Positions 40,401 through 53,025 of a stretch of 64,000 bases of DNA are shown here, piece after piece. The notes below the pieces were generated by a model. The model searched no databases. It was not told the origin of the DNA and was given only the letters and a program-made list of their open reading frames with translations. The DNA is from Neelides folsomi (lineage: Eukaryota; Arthropoda; Collembola; Neelipleona; Neelidae), in contig JAQGBZ010000074.1 of NCBI GenBank assembly GCA_034687125.1, forward strand, positions 124,001 to 188,000, in the 5' to 3' direction. The position numbers were made by a program, and so were the translations under genes. Positions within the stretch are counted from its first letter, which is position 1; the number at the start of each line of letters is the position of its first letter.

Positions 40401-43400
40401 GGTATATAAGGTTGAGAGTTCTTTTCTTTGATATCCGGAAAGACCGGGAGGACATAAAATAAACTGTATTACTCCCCCAAATGGGCCTTTACATGTCTGT
40501 TTGGACTTCAAGTTCTCCATGTAGAACCTTATATGAAGAAATGTGTGTGTGGGAGACATTAGCATCGGCTCACTTCTGGGACGGAAGGGCCTTCAAAGGG
40601 AGATTCGGCTAGAAAAGTTCCCTAATGCCCAAATTAGACATTTATGCGGCCGTATCTCTCCCAAATACGAGTTAGATTAAAAACTTTCGACCCTATCTCC
40701 TTCTATCTATCCCCAAAGAAAATCAATTGAAAAAAAGAAGGAAATTATGCAAGGTTCAATTTCCTATTCTTTACGAGTTCAAGTCACAATTTCTACTTTG
40801 TTCTCTTCGTTCCACAATTCTAATCATAATACAATTGGCTTAAGCAGCTTGAGCTCCCACGCAATTTTAAAGTCTCATATACTTACATGGTCTTTCTCAA
40901 CAGTTCCACCATTCAGATAAGGAGGAAATAACAAGACATAAAAACGTCAAAGACAATCTCTATTGAAGCATTACCATTAAGGTAATTTCATTACGTTTTT
41001 GTCGGGCTTCAATTAGTGCCAGAAAATAACATTATTCTCAATCTGTGTATTTAATACTTATTATAAATAATATACTACCTACATACATTGATACGTATAA
41101 TTACATTTTTATTATCTCCATATACTACTGATATAATACATATATTTTTTAGTTGTTTGCTGTTTTCTGAGACTGCTTTCGTATTACAAAACAGGGTGGG
41201 TGCAACTCAATTAGGTCATTAAATATCATTTATTTAAAGTTAGTTACAACTTTAATGCCTACATATTAATGTAAAGGAAATTTATTGAAAACAATAACAC
41301 AAATTGCATGAATGAATAAATTAAAATAACCAGATTGAGTTGGCTTATCTCGGCCAATTGGACCGTTGAAAGCATAACGAGCTAATTGAAATTGGCGTGT
41401 AAAGTGGGTTAATGGAGAAAGAAGAAAATAAAGAGATTAGGGGGAGCGAAGCAATAATGTGCGTAGTGTCTAATGTGATAATCTCATTAATTACTATTGT
41501 CACTTCTCATCTCATTCCGTCGAGTATCCCAGTGGGGCAGTTGGAAGAACTTGGCTTGCGGGGTTTGGGGCTGCTGACCAGATCGCTCACAATCAGTTGG
41601 ATCGAATATCTTCCGCCTCGCCCCAAACACTTTTGAGTAATCTACTGCTTCTCTCACTTCCTCTTGCTGCTTATTCACAGTCCATTGAGTCCAGGATGTC
41701 TCTCCGAATAAATACGGTTCGGATCCTCGCTATGTACAATCTTCTCCACAACAGTCGGGCTCAATTCAATTCTCCAAATACATACAATATGTGCTTTCCC
41801 TTTCCCAAAAATACTAAGTTCTCCCCATATAATAATGATATGCAGAGTTGGTATCTTAAAACCCCACCATCACCACAACAAGATTATAGTCAACATCACT
41901 TGTTCGTTGTTGGATAAGGGAACATTTTATTGATGAGCCTTCGAGGAGCAGGATGGGATCCAAGATGGGATTTGAATAATTTAATCACACCCCAATGCCC
42001 GGAACGAATCTGGATATTTTCCAGATTTGAAAAAATGAGGAAAGTGAAGGGTCCTTGATGGTCCCTTGATGGCCTCTATGATGCCTTCCATTTAACTTAA
42101 ACTCCCAAATTCCCATCTCCAAATGGGAGATATCTAAGATATGGGAGGGATGCATAATATGAATCAGCCACGATGGAACATACCTACATGTTGCACCCCA
42201 CTTTCCCTTTTGCATCAGCAAATATAAAATAACCCACTCTCAATTCAATTACACATCCTACTGCTTATCTGGAATTTATTCATCTGATCATATCATTTGA
42301 ATAGGCAAAACTCTGTCAGAAAGTTCCTGTGCTCGTCTCTTCGATGAGGTGAATTTTTAAAAGGAGAGAAGGACGAGTAATTTACGAGTCTGAAATATCG
42401 AGGGAATATGAGGGGAGAATTTCATATGAAAAAGAAAATCGGAAACCACTCAATGAGAAAAACATTTGATGAAAGAAAAAACGGCTCTCATCTCATAAAG
42501 AGAAAAATCGGAGAGAAAGGAATGAAAGACAGTTGATCTCTTTTGCCCGTCCTTTTTCCTCTTGAAGGGTGAATCAAATGCAATACATAAAATCACCTTT
42601 TCCTGAAAGAATATTTGAGTTTGGAAAATGAGAGGGCCCTTGAGAAGCTTACTATATTTTATCTTTGGATCAGATATGGAATTGTAAGAGTTTATGGCGA
42701 CTTCTTGAGCTGAGGGCTTGGAGGCCGGGCGGTCCTCACACTATGTTTTATTGTTTCAATCACGAGCTTATCGTTCCTACATGGACTGTCTCCCCTACGA
42801 TCTCAACGGCTGTTGACCGCTCAACCTTCGGTTTGGCTCTCGTATTATCCCCAACCCTCCCTTACTCATCTTTTTTAATCTAAGCTCTACATTTTCTCAT
42901 AATATTCTACTCTCACAATGTCACAATACTTCGGATGATCTTTTGACAAAATATTGTTTTGAAACAGACGCCTCATGAATGAAAATCAAAAGTTGGAATA
43001 TCCTAGATAATCCAATAATTGTGTACATACCTAGTTTACATTTTCTACATTTCTTTAGTAGAGGAACATTCTCATATTCAGCTGGATATAATGTTAATCT
43101 ATGATAGCAGTGATTGTGAATTTAACTTAAATTACTTTTACTAACTAACAATAAGTGGAATTAAATCTCTGATTGATTCTCTTTTACTCGAATCACCTTC
43201 CATTCACTCATCATCACCAACCATCTCATTATATCATTCATTCATTCATCTTGGGCCTTACAAACTCAAGAAAGATCAACCAATAATAAAGCACTTATTC
43301 CAGCTGAAAGGTCAGTTGAAATATGAAAATACTTAGATACTATCGCGTCGAAAGTCGAAAAGTGAATAGAATTCCCGGCGTTTAGAACATGATTTAGGTT

Positions 43401-46400
43401 CTCTAATTTTATTTTTAAAATTTTTAAAATCTATTCAAAATTGATTACTCCAAGTCATGTCCAAAAATTCGAGAATACTGGTTTAGCCCTTCGAGACTAC
43501 GATTTTGTGTTGTTTAATATGAGTTTAGTTAATTAACCGCCCACCCCAACTGAGAATTTTCATATTTCAAATGGCTTCACAGATGGAATAGTAATCAAAA
43601 AAATTTTAATATCAATTCTAAATAATCCAATAAATACTTAAATAAAACATTCTAAATTGAATTAAACTCAAATTTAAGGAAGGTGTAGAAGAAAGGGCGC
43701 AACACGTAGACGGATTTTAAATTCAGAAATCGTCCCTCGAGACCATTTGATACTGTTCTCACACAAAGTTAGAGTATTAGCTATGGAGAGATAGGAAAAA
43801 GATTGAATCTGAATGTTCCTCTTTCTTGCGTGTCCATAAATTTCTATGCACTACATTACAGAAGGACCAACAGAAGTGTATGAGGTTGACTCTGGCTGAC
43901 TGAGAGGGAATATAAATTTTGGAATGCTGAGATTCAGAGGAGAACGGATTGAGCCTCACATTAGATTTGGTTTGTGAGACTTTCATTTTTCTCATTGGAG
44001 TGGAGGATTAGGGATGGGATGAGATTTTGGGACGTTTGGCGGGGGGACAATGTATTATATAATGCGGATCGTTTAGCGGAATCGGGTTCTCCCCTTCACC
44101 CACTTCTCATTCCTATCTCTTCCACTCCCGAGATCGAGGGAATGTCGGGTGGGCCCGGAACCCTCGATAAACTCACCCGGGTCCTCGCACCCTTCAACTT
44201 CTTCCAATTTATGACCGGCATTCGATCGCCTCACTAGCTTCCTTCGTAAATGCGCTCCACTTCCAATCAGGCTCAAGTTTCACCTTCAAATTAACAACCT
44301 TTTTTAAAAAAATCCTCTCTTATAAACATTTTTAAAATCAATGACTCTCTTATTACATAGTTATTATTTTTGCAATTACCTATTTATATTAAACAATGCT
44401 CAAAGCTAGCAGAATCTGTATAATCAAGTATTATATTATAATCTCACCATTTAATTTAATTTGCCGAATATTTATAGAATATTTGAAACTTCCCTAAAAA
44501 ATACACAAATAATAATAACACATAGAGAGATTGGGATAGCTAAGAAGTGTGATGTCAAGAATTAAAGATTTTCTTGAAGAAAGAAGGGGAAAAGCAAGAT
44601 GAAAATCTTGGAAGAAAGCGAAGCGGTGAAATGAAGGCGGTTCTTTGTCCGGTGAGCAGCAGAGCATAAAAAACATCAGAACACTGTCAGAAACGTTACC
44701 AATTCAAGAGGATCTTGATTTGGTCATCCTCATAATGTAATTCACGTTAGACTTTTATCATCCCTCCAATTCCCGTCTCTCCTTCCAATGTTCCCTTCAA
44801 TATACCCAATCACTGATTTCATTGTTATTTCTTCTTCTCCTCCGTCCTAACAACTCTCCCTTACTTCGCCCCTTCCAATCCCCTTTGAATCTTCAGAATC
44901 ACGACCAGAACCACCACCAAACGCTCTCTCGAGATCCTTTCACTTGAATACCTTCTTTAGCCCGCTAGGGCCTTCAAACTAACGATTTATAATGTGAAAG
45001 GTAGTTGGGAAAGAGGAGGCCATGATTTACGATATTCAGGCTCGGACGAAAAGATTAAAGTTCCACTACATGATCGCCACGATAAATATTTGCTCCTCAA
45101 TGTCGTTGATGGTTTGGAGGTAATTAGAGACGACCGTCCTCCCGTCTATTTAATCAAGTTAAACATTAAACAATGGCAGAGGGTTCAGCGTTAATGAGCC
45201 TCCTTTGCCTTCCATCTCCTCATCATGTATCGAGAGAAGTGGAACGTGAATCATCAAAATGATATTATCAATTCCTTCCTCATAAATATGATGATGACAG
45301 GCGAACATGGGCCATCTACATAAGCAAAGACCGCGAGAGCAAATAAAAGAAGTGGGAATGAGATCGATTCCTCGGGAGACATGGCATGAAAGAGAGGACG
45401 ATGACAGGTTCGAAGCTGGCGGCTGGCCTAATCGGGATTCACTCCCGATCCTATATACGAGAGAACAATGGATCCTTGTAGTAAATCTGTCCGAGCGCCC
45501 TGCTCCTTCATCTTCGAGTTCAAAGGAGATTAAGGAAGAAACTTGTGTGGGCGAGCGGGAGGGAAAAAAACGGGCGATATGTAGGTGAAGGAAGACTCGT
45601 GGTGGCGCAGAGACACATACTCTTCGACTGTAAATAATTGAACGGTCTTCTTAAACGACGGCTCCATGGGGGAACTGCCCGAATCCAATTTCATTGAAAG
45701 AGGGCGAAATGATGCGTCGCAAAGAGAATTATCCGCACTTTGATAAAAATCTCTTCGCGATTCGTTGGGTGCCTTCCTTTTAGAGAAAAGACTCCTAATG
45801 AGACTCGAACACTCGTTCTTTAATTTCTCCCCTATTCTATATTTCACCCAAATTTTGTTTTGTGGTTTGAATAATATCCACATACTTAAATACATACAAT
45901 TTACATAGTATGTATATTGTATTTTATTTATATTTCGCATTTGGCTAGGCCCTATGCCCTATTTAGATCATAATGTACAACTTTAAAGTATAGGATACTA
46001 TAGCACTATAGTATTTATTTAGGTATGTAATACTGTATATACATATAGTAGTTAAGTATACGTTATTAAATAATTTAAGCTCGATTTTCCCTTATATCCA
46101 TTAATTTGAATATGCGATGAGAAAATCACTGAACCAATTTTAAATCGAAAATGTCTTTTGATCTTCAGTTCTAATGTTTTGGCCGTTCTAATATTCGACA
46201 TTTATTTTGTTTTTCTCGGAAGAGAAAATGTGTTGTAAAATGAGAAATGAGAAACATAAAATATTCAGCGAGATTACTTGGATGATTAAAAGAGCCTGTT
46301 ACGAGGGAGGAAATGAGAGTGGTAAGAATTTAATAAAGATTGAGAAACAAGGAGTAAGAAAAGAGAAATCAAAGGTTGAATTAATTGGCAAGGAGCATCC

Positions 46401-47518
46401 TCCTTAATTTGGCCACTCTGCCGTAACAAGAATCGTTTAGAAGAGAAATTGAATCCTTGCCTCATTCCCGAACCCAACTCATGTTTAGAGACAAGTTTAT
46501 TAATACGAGTTCTTGAGAGATGATTAATGGAATCATTATTATGCAAATGCTGAGTCAAATGGTAACTACCCACCATGTAATCACAAGGAAAGCCTTAATT
46601 CCCCCCATCTCCACATCCACACGCCACTCACCTCCTTCCTTCTCCGTCCTTCTTTCCAATCCTCTTATACCCGACATACCTTTTTTATTCTTATTTCCCC
46701 AACCACCAGAAATTCACAAATTGAGAACTTTCTCCAATCTCCACAACCAATTAAAGATATAATTAATGGAAAGAGTCTCTTAATTATTTTCCACACGGAA
46801 TTATCATTTGTATGAGCCGAGAAGAGGGAATGGGAGGAGGGTGGGGGACTTAATAATATTTTTATGGCTCTGATCTCCCGGAAAGTAAAAGCCCATATCC
46901 CGCCTATTATGGAAAGTAAGGGCAATTGAGAGATTCTCCATCGATAGTCGGGATTTGAAATAATTGCATCCAAGATCAGCCTCCGAGGGAAGCAACTCAT
47001 ATTCTGGCCCATAAAATTTACTCAACTTTTTCAATTTATTGCAAAACCTGTAGAGTAGACTCATTTATTGTACATGGTTTATGGGACTTTGGATAATGGT
47101 ATCAATGTAGCGTGGACGTAGCGTAGAGTGGATGGCAATGGATTTAGGGGTCCCACATTACAATCTTAAAATAAGTAGAGGGGAGTTGAGGATTCTCATT
47201 TGATTCAAGAGAGGAGTGCCGGTTTGGGGGACTCGATCAGAGAAGTAAGAAAGTAAAAAAAGTAATAAAGGGAGTTTAGAAGTAAAACCGATTTGGCCCT
47301 CTCATCCGCTTAAATCCAACACAAATACTACTCCATAATAATAATAGTTTTCAAAATCAGTTTTCTGCCCAACTTCACTCACCTACTTTCTCCCTAGAAT
47401 AAGTTCAGTTCCCCCTCTCCCAGCCCACTAAATTTCTACTGAATAAAATGGTTATGTCCATTAATTGAAAATTGAAACGCTTTCAAAAACTCACATAAAC
47501 ATATACCAATATCATGTA
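31498..47518. other. gene desert downstream of Maf
   Basis: Sixteen kilobases with no supported gene. AT-rich: about 31600-32280, 33300-35460, 36120-38090, 38410-38740, 40930-41330, 42900-43700, 44290-44500, 45840-46200. GC-richer: about 32280-33300, 35460-36110, 38100-38400, 38740-40850, 41340-42890, 43700-44280, 44500-45830, 46200-47510. A CT run lies at about 35880-35898. The Maf 3' UTR must lie at the left end, and an AATAAA at 32083-32088 could be its poly(A) signal. ORFs of up to 136 codons here lack codon structure. I infer regulatory DNA. Confidence 0.5.
46548..46557 (+). promoter_or_regulatory. Maf-recognition-like half site
   Basis: TGCTGAGTCA is a full T-MARE half site plus core, followed by AAT instead of GCA. 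It lies about 15 kb downstream of the Maf gene in a GC-richer block. Motif match only. Confidence 0.25.
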
Positions 47519-47595
47519 CAGGGTGGGCCATAAATATCTTTCTTTTTTAAATAAACAATTGTATAAAAAAGAAAGATACTTATAGCCTAACCCTG
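47519..47595. mobile_element. 77-bp mariner-type hairpin MITE
   Basis: Starts CAGGGTGGGCC and ends with the imperfect complement ending CCCTG, flanked by TA on both sides (47517-47518 and 47596-47597). The arms include ATATCTTTCTTTTTT and its complement, around a loop of about 16 bases. CAGGGTG termini are typical of mariner-like MITEs. It is non-coding. Confidence 0.75.
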
Positions 47596-49998
47596 TATAA
47601 TAGTGTTCATATCAATGGTGTATTCTACTAACAATAAGATACTGATACATTTTATGGATTTACCTTCTAAATACAATGAATTGATATAACCACGATCCTC
47701 CTCACATAGAGGCAAGTTTGTAAAAGAAAACAACATATACCATATTAGAATCTTGGGAGTATTGGTTAGGAAGTTGTCTCTTTTTTGCCCAAGCACGATG
47801 AGTGCTTATCTCAAGAATCTCTATTAGATTCTTCTACAGCGGATGAGGATAAATAAATTGGGGGTTTGTTCGAGATTGAGTCGGAATCTGGGCGAGGAGA
47901 CAGATTGTTGAAAAGCTAATAGCAATCGATAACAAGGCGAATAAACAGTGAGGTTTGGGGAAATGGCCAGCCATCTCGAGGTCAATTTCCCTCCGAGGTA
48001 GGCCCATAATGTGGGAGAGATAAAGGAAATTCGATGGCTACACTCCTCGTTGAGAAAATCTCCTGGTCAAGATTAAGTCGAGGAAGAACCAGGAACGGTG
48101 ACAAAGTTACAAGCGGCCGTATCGCCCCCTTCTCGACCCCATCATTCCCCCTCCCTCCCATTTTAATTTTAGTAGCGGTGGAGAGATAGAAGAATTGAAA
48201 TTGAGGAATCGATGACTGCGAACCCCTAATAAGTGACCGAACGAGAGGAAGTGGAGTGAGTTGGATGGACCATAATCTCATTGTTTGGACACAATGGGCC
48301 AGAGTTAAGGGATATGCTAAAGAGATTGATTGCAATGTCCATGTGGATTAGATTTACTCCCGCGGACGGAGACGGTCAAAAAGTATATCGGGGCTCGTCC
48401 TCGGCCAAACAAAGGGAAGGATGAAATGAAAGGGCCGACTTTCCTACAGTGAACTTTTTATTGTGGGACGAGGGTAAAAAATGGAGTCACAAATTTCGGG
48501 TTCTTCGACGTCCACCTTCCCTCTCCCTCCAAAGATAAGCCTGATTTGACTCCCTGCCCGTCGCCCCCAAATTACGCTACATGATTGACCATGATTCCCC
48601 TCAGCCCACGGCCACCCATTCCACTTGATCAATCACCACGACGAGGTCGCCCATTCATCTCCCCCACCCTGAAAGTATAGCTCATCCATAAGAACCACTA
48701 CCACCTTCATCAGATAAAATTACCAATAACTTTCTCCCACTTCCTCTCTTTACTCCTTCGGTCAACAACGCGGCAACACCAGAATAAGCATAAGAAATAC
48801 TTCAAACTTACTCAATTCTGATTGAGTTAAATATTTACATTTGAAATCCTACCGTCCCCAAACCATCAAATTACTTGGAAGGAGTGTTGAAGAAAGTGAG
48901 AGGAAGAGTGGGGGATTAGCGGCTCTTCCGACCCGCCGAGTGACCATGCATCAAAAACTAAATTTACATAGGGCTTATCTCTGGCACATTCACATTTTAT
49001 GTCAGAAGATTCTCCCTCTTTTTCGCCCTTCCTAGACTTGGAAGAAATGACGGTCCCATATTTCTCACCCACGAGTTAATAAAGGAAGGACCCATTCCTT
49101 CTCAATATCCGCTCTCGTAAACGAAAAGTGTTCCATCCGCATCTGATAAACTCTTTATTTTGCTCTTCCCCCAACCATCACTCCGATTTACATGCGTAGA
49201 AATTTACTTTATTTCTCGCATTCACTCGTGGGAATTTGCATTACATCATGTTCGGATTTTCTTCTCAAGTTGGATCAGGAGGAAGTGAAGAAGATTTGAT
49301 CACAAGTTGACTCAAAATCAAGTGGACAATGAACTTGCGCGTATAAAGGGGATTTCAAACCAGATGTTATTGATGAGGTTCATTTCAGATAACCGAAGGA
49401 TATATCATTTTGTTTTGAGAATAAAAAATCTCGATTTTCTGTAAATTCTTAATATTAATAATTAATACCTATACCATGCATACCTCTATTTCAACAATTC
49501 TAAACACCTTAACATATTAGGTATAATTTCCATTTTCTAATAGTAAATATAAACCTTCAAACTTATTCTTTTGTATACCTAGGTATGTACTCTATGTATA
49601 TTGTCCGATATATTATTTTATTACGTACCACCGAAAAGGAGGAAAACGATGGTGAAAAGAACTTTACTTTTCCACTTGTTTCTCTCCTCGTTATAAAGTT
49701 TCCACCAAAGATATTTAGCTAATAAAGGATCGTTAGTGTAAATTCAGGGGAATGGGAGGGACTCAACCACGAATAAAAATGAAACTCGAAACATGTCTTA
49801 TTGGCCTTACAATTCAACTCTTGATTACCCCAATTGAACTTTCCAACTTTCCCCCCTCAAGAGAAAACAATTTCACCCTTCACAAATCGTTCCCATCCAC
49901 ACCTTGCCACCGATTTTACCTATTTATTTTAGTCATATTGTATTCATGTACTTGTAGATATTATTTGCCACAATCACTATAATATCCAATATATAATG
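47596..49998. other. last GC-richer non-coding block before the transposon cluster
   Basis: GC-richer non-coding sequence to about 49430, then an AT-rich linker (about 49430-49620), a short complex piece, and AT-rich sequence up to the pogo-like element. No gene or RNA is supported. Confidence 0.5.
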
Positions 49999-52309
49999 CA
50001 GTTGAATCCTATTATAATGAAAATCCGGCTATAATGAATGAAACCAAGAAGTCCCGGCAAAAAGATAGGCTTTACAATGTTAAGGTTCGGATATAATGAA
50101 CTTCTGTTGTAATGAAACTTCGGCTTTAATGAATGAATTTTTGATCCCCCACATGACTTAGTCTTGATGTAATGAACATTCTGTGCCCCTGAATAATTCT
50201 TGACAAAACGTGTTTTATCCAAATCTTAAATTGATTTCTACTGTTTAATAGCCTAAAATGTCGAACACGAATAAATTTAATGCTTAATTCTAAGATGTTA
50301 GGTTGGCATTAGTTCACCAATATTTAAATAAAATAAGACTGATCATAGTACTCGTATAAGAATAATTAGAATAGTCTCATTTGTCTCATATTCGAGTACT
50401 ATGATTATTCGGCTGAGTTTTACTTATCCGACTCATATTTCCGAAAAAATTCCGGCAACTGCCGGCTGCCTTGACGGAAGTTGCCGTCTCATTACAAGAA
50501 TACAAATTACGGGCTGAGTTTTACTTTTCCGGCCCATATTTCCGGCAAATTCCGTTGATTACGGAATTTGCCAAATTTTAAGCAGTTGTCGGAAAGGCAG
50601 TTGCCGTAACGGCAATTGCCATAAATCCTAGGGAAAAATTTCGACAATTGTCTAAATACGGCAATTTAGGCAATTGCCGTCAAATTTAAATTATTTATAT
50701 ATAATGAATCTTACGAATTTAATATTTTTAATTAACAAAATTTCAAAAGTTTTACGGTAATATAGCATAATATTAAAATATATAAAAAACATTAAATCTT
50801 ATCTCGAAATGAAGGTTCTATTCATTGTTACCAGGCTAATTCATAAATACAATTTTTTTAATTTATTTTTACAACAGATAAAATTAATTATATAAACCAT
50901 TTCTAAAAACGCAAATCTTAATGTTAGATATACATTATTTAAAAAAACATTTGATTTCATAGAAAAAATTGTGTTTTAAAAATGGTGTTTGTATACAGGA
51001 AGATCTAAATGAAGTGGGACTTAGAAATAATTCTAGAAATGTGTTATATTCTCCTCTTAAAGAATTAATCCACTCTTCTTACAATTAGATTCAATCATAA
51101 GTTTTATAATAATTATAAAATTTGGTATTCTAATTGTGAAATATCGAATTTGGGAACAAAAGTTTAAGAATTTGGTTTTCTGGGGTCATGAAATAAGATT
51201 TAGAAATGTGTATATTTAGTTAAAAAATGCCCGACATGCCATTACATATAATACAGCATACAAAGTAATCCAAATTTTGCTTCTTTTTTAAATTAATGAT
51301 TGATTAATAAATGAGACAAACTTTGGACCATCCTGTACATTCAGTTTAGGGCAAATATTGGAGACAGGACTATCGACTAGTGGTAAGCTTCAGGGCCATT
51401 ACTAGCGGACTATTTCTTGCGACATGATTTAAGTTAGGTTAAGTTAGGGAAGGTATGGTAAGCGGCAGACGCATACCATTTGTCAGGTGTCGGCTTACTT
51501 GCGCTTAGGGTTTTTAGTAATCCTAGCGTCGTTGGAACAAGCCGTTTGCGCTTGAAAGAAACCTTTGTAAGAACTTCCCAAACGTATGCTTGTACTCTCA
51601 AATTAAGAAATTAATGAAAGATTTACGGGAAAAGATTTAAAAAAATTAAACGATATCAAATGTTTTAATGCATTTTTAAAATAATGCTTATCTAAATATA
51701 AGACTAGCATTTTTAAAAGAAATGGTTACCTTATTATAATGTACTATTAAATTTAGAAAATAATATGGATCAGCATTGATTAGGAAATAGTATACAAGAA
51801 CTTCATTTTGAACTATTCAACGTTTTTAACATATTTTAATATTATACCCTGTTTTTAGAGAAAAACTTGAAATTGCAATATCCGCAAATAATTTACATTG
51901 GTATCATGCTAAATTATTTACCGGTATTTGAATTTCCAGTTTTTCTTTAAAAAAGCAGGATATGATAACTTTTGTTAATTAAAAATATTAAATTCGTAAG
52001 GTTCTTTAAAAATAACTTAGGTTTGACGGCAACTGCCTAATTACGGCAATTTAGGCAATTGCCTAAATTTTTCCGTAGGATCAACTGCTGCTGCAACTGC
52101 TTAAAATTGGGCAGTTGCCGTAATTTGTATTCTTATAATGAGACGGCACCGGGCAACTGCCGGAAATATGGGCCTGATAAGTAAAACTCAGTCAATTATT
52201 CTTACGCATCTAATATTGATTTATATCAATACTTCCGATATAATGAACTTCAGTTTTAATTAACGAAATGGTCCGGTCCGTTCAAATTCATTACATACGG
52301 AGTCTACTG
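49999..52309. mobile_element. pogo/Tigger-like non-autonomous element, interrupted
   Basis: The left end CAGTTGAATCC and the complement of the right end, CAGTAGACTCC, are imperfect terminal repeats of the pogo/Tigger type. Behind them both ends carry repeats of CGGNTATAATGAA-like words (left about 50008-50175, right about 52240-52270), a pattern common in invertebrate pogo-like elements. TA follows the right end (52310-52311); the left flank is TG, perhaps a mutated TA. No transposase reading frame is left, and a second long-TIR element occupies the middle. Family from end structure only. Confidence 0.65.
50405..52195. mobile_element. long-TIR foldback-type element nested in the pogo-like element
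   Basis: Long imperfect inverted arms: left about 50405-50760, right about 51950-52195. Shared words include GGCTGAGTTTTACTTATC, CCATATTTCCGGCA, AAGAATACAAATTACGG, and TTTAATATTTTTAATTAACA near the inner end. The left arm contains an internal tandem duplication of about 100 bases (the GGCTGAGTTTTACTT unit at about 50410 and 50512). The arms are full of GGCAATTGCC-like palindromes. The AT-rich centre has no open frame; 51340-51600 is distinctly less AT-rich and may be a further insertion. Exact ends and superfamily cannot be fixed. Confidence 0.6.
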
Positions 52310-52643
52310 TACATAATGTTGTATTTTTAATTTTAATTTCCCCTATTAATACAATTTGTAATAGGTATGCATAATTTACTTATTGTTAGTTTAATGTTGA
52401 GTCATGAATAAGACAAAATTAATAATAAATATAAATATAATAAGTAAATAATAAAGTATGTATTTATTACAATCGCAATCTAAAGGAAAATTCGCAACTT
52501 TAGAATATTGAATATTGGACAATTTTGAAGATACAGAGGTTTGATGCTGCGTGTGTCGTTGAGGTTTGAGGGTAAACGTCTGATCTGACCAGTTTCTTAG
52601 TTCGTTTCAGTTTTTTCATTCAATTTGACTTGACCATTTTAAA
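52310..52643. other. short non-coding gap upstream of the F-box stub
   Basis: AT-rich to about 52480, then about 160 bases of more balanced composition leading to the F-box-like ATG. This could be a former promoter and 5' UTR. No clear TATA box was seen. Confidence 0.4.
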
Positions 52644-52745
52644 ATGGCACAAATAAAGGATATCGCTAATATTGAAATTCTCCCAACCGAAATTTTTGAA
52701 CGCATAGTTAAATATTTATCTGCTGAATCTGCGAAAGTCCTCTGA
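52644..52745 (+). pseudogene. F-box-like N-terminal stub
   Basis: A 33-codon reading frame starting AAAATGG (good context) encodes IEILPTEIFERIVKYLSAE after eight residues. The LPxEIxxxIxxYL pattern is the first helix of an F-box, the SKP1-binding module of SCF ubiquitin ligases. The frame stops after 33 codons (AKVL, stop), and I find no obvious donor in frame or continuation downstream, where a MITE begins 97 bases later. It is most simply the remnant of an F-box gene truncated in the transposon-rich zone. A genuine first exon with unrecognised splicing remains possible. Confidence 0.45.
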
Positions 52746-52842
52746 CATTCTTCAACGCAAGCTTGAAATTGCATTTATTGTGACCTAAAGTAAATAATAT
52801 TTTTCCACTCATAAATACTTTTAAACGCAAAACGCCCTATTA

Positions 52843-52967
52843 TCTGAAAGACGCAATTCAAGTGAGACACATATTTTCATATAATTCTATTTTTAATTTC
52901 AAAACAAACCATGGTTTTTGTGCAGTGCCATAAGAACCTGTGTCTCACTTGAATTGTGTTTTCCAGA
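52843..52967. mobile_element. 125-bp MITE with TA flanks
   Basis: The left arm contains GCAATTCAAGTGAGACACA and the right arm TGTGTCTCACTTGAATTG, with TCTG/CAGA outer ends and TA on each side (52841-52842 and 52968-52969). The arms are about 36 bases with a few mismatches. It is non-coding. Confidence 0.75.
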
Positions 52968-53025
52968 TATAGGTATACCTACATAAAATATTTATTTAAT
53001 ATACAATCTAATCGGTATGTAAGTA

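Noticed and set aside
45530-45940. 136-codon minus-strand frame
   Set aside because: Its end lies in an AT-rich linker and the body in a desert block. There is no homology or codon pattern, so it is best seen as chance.
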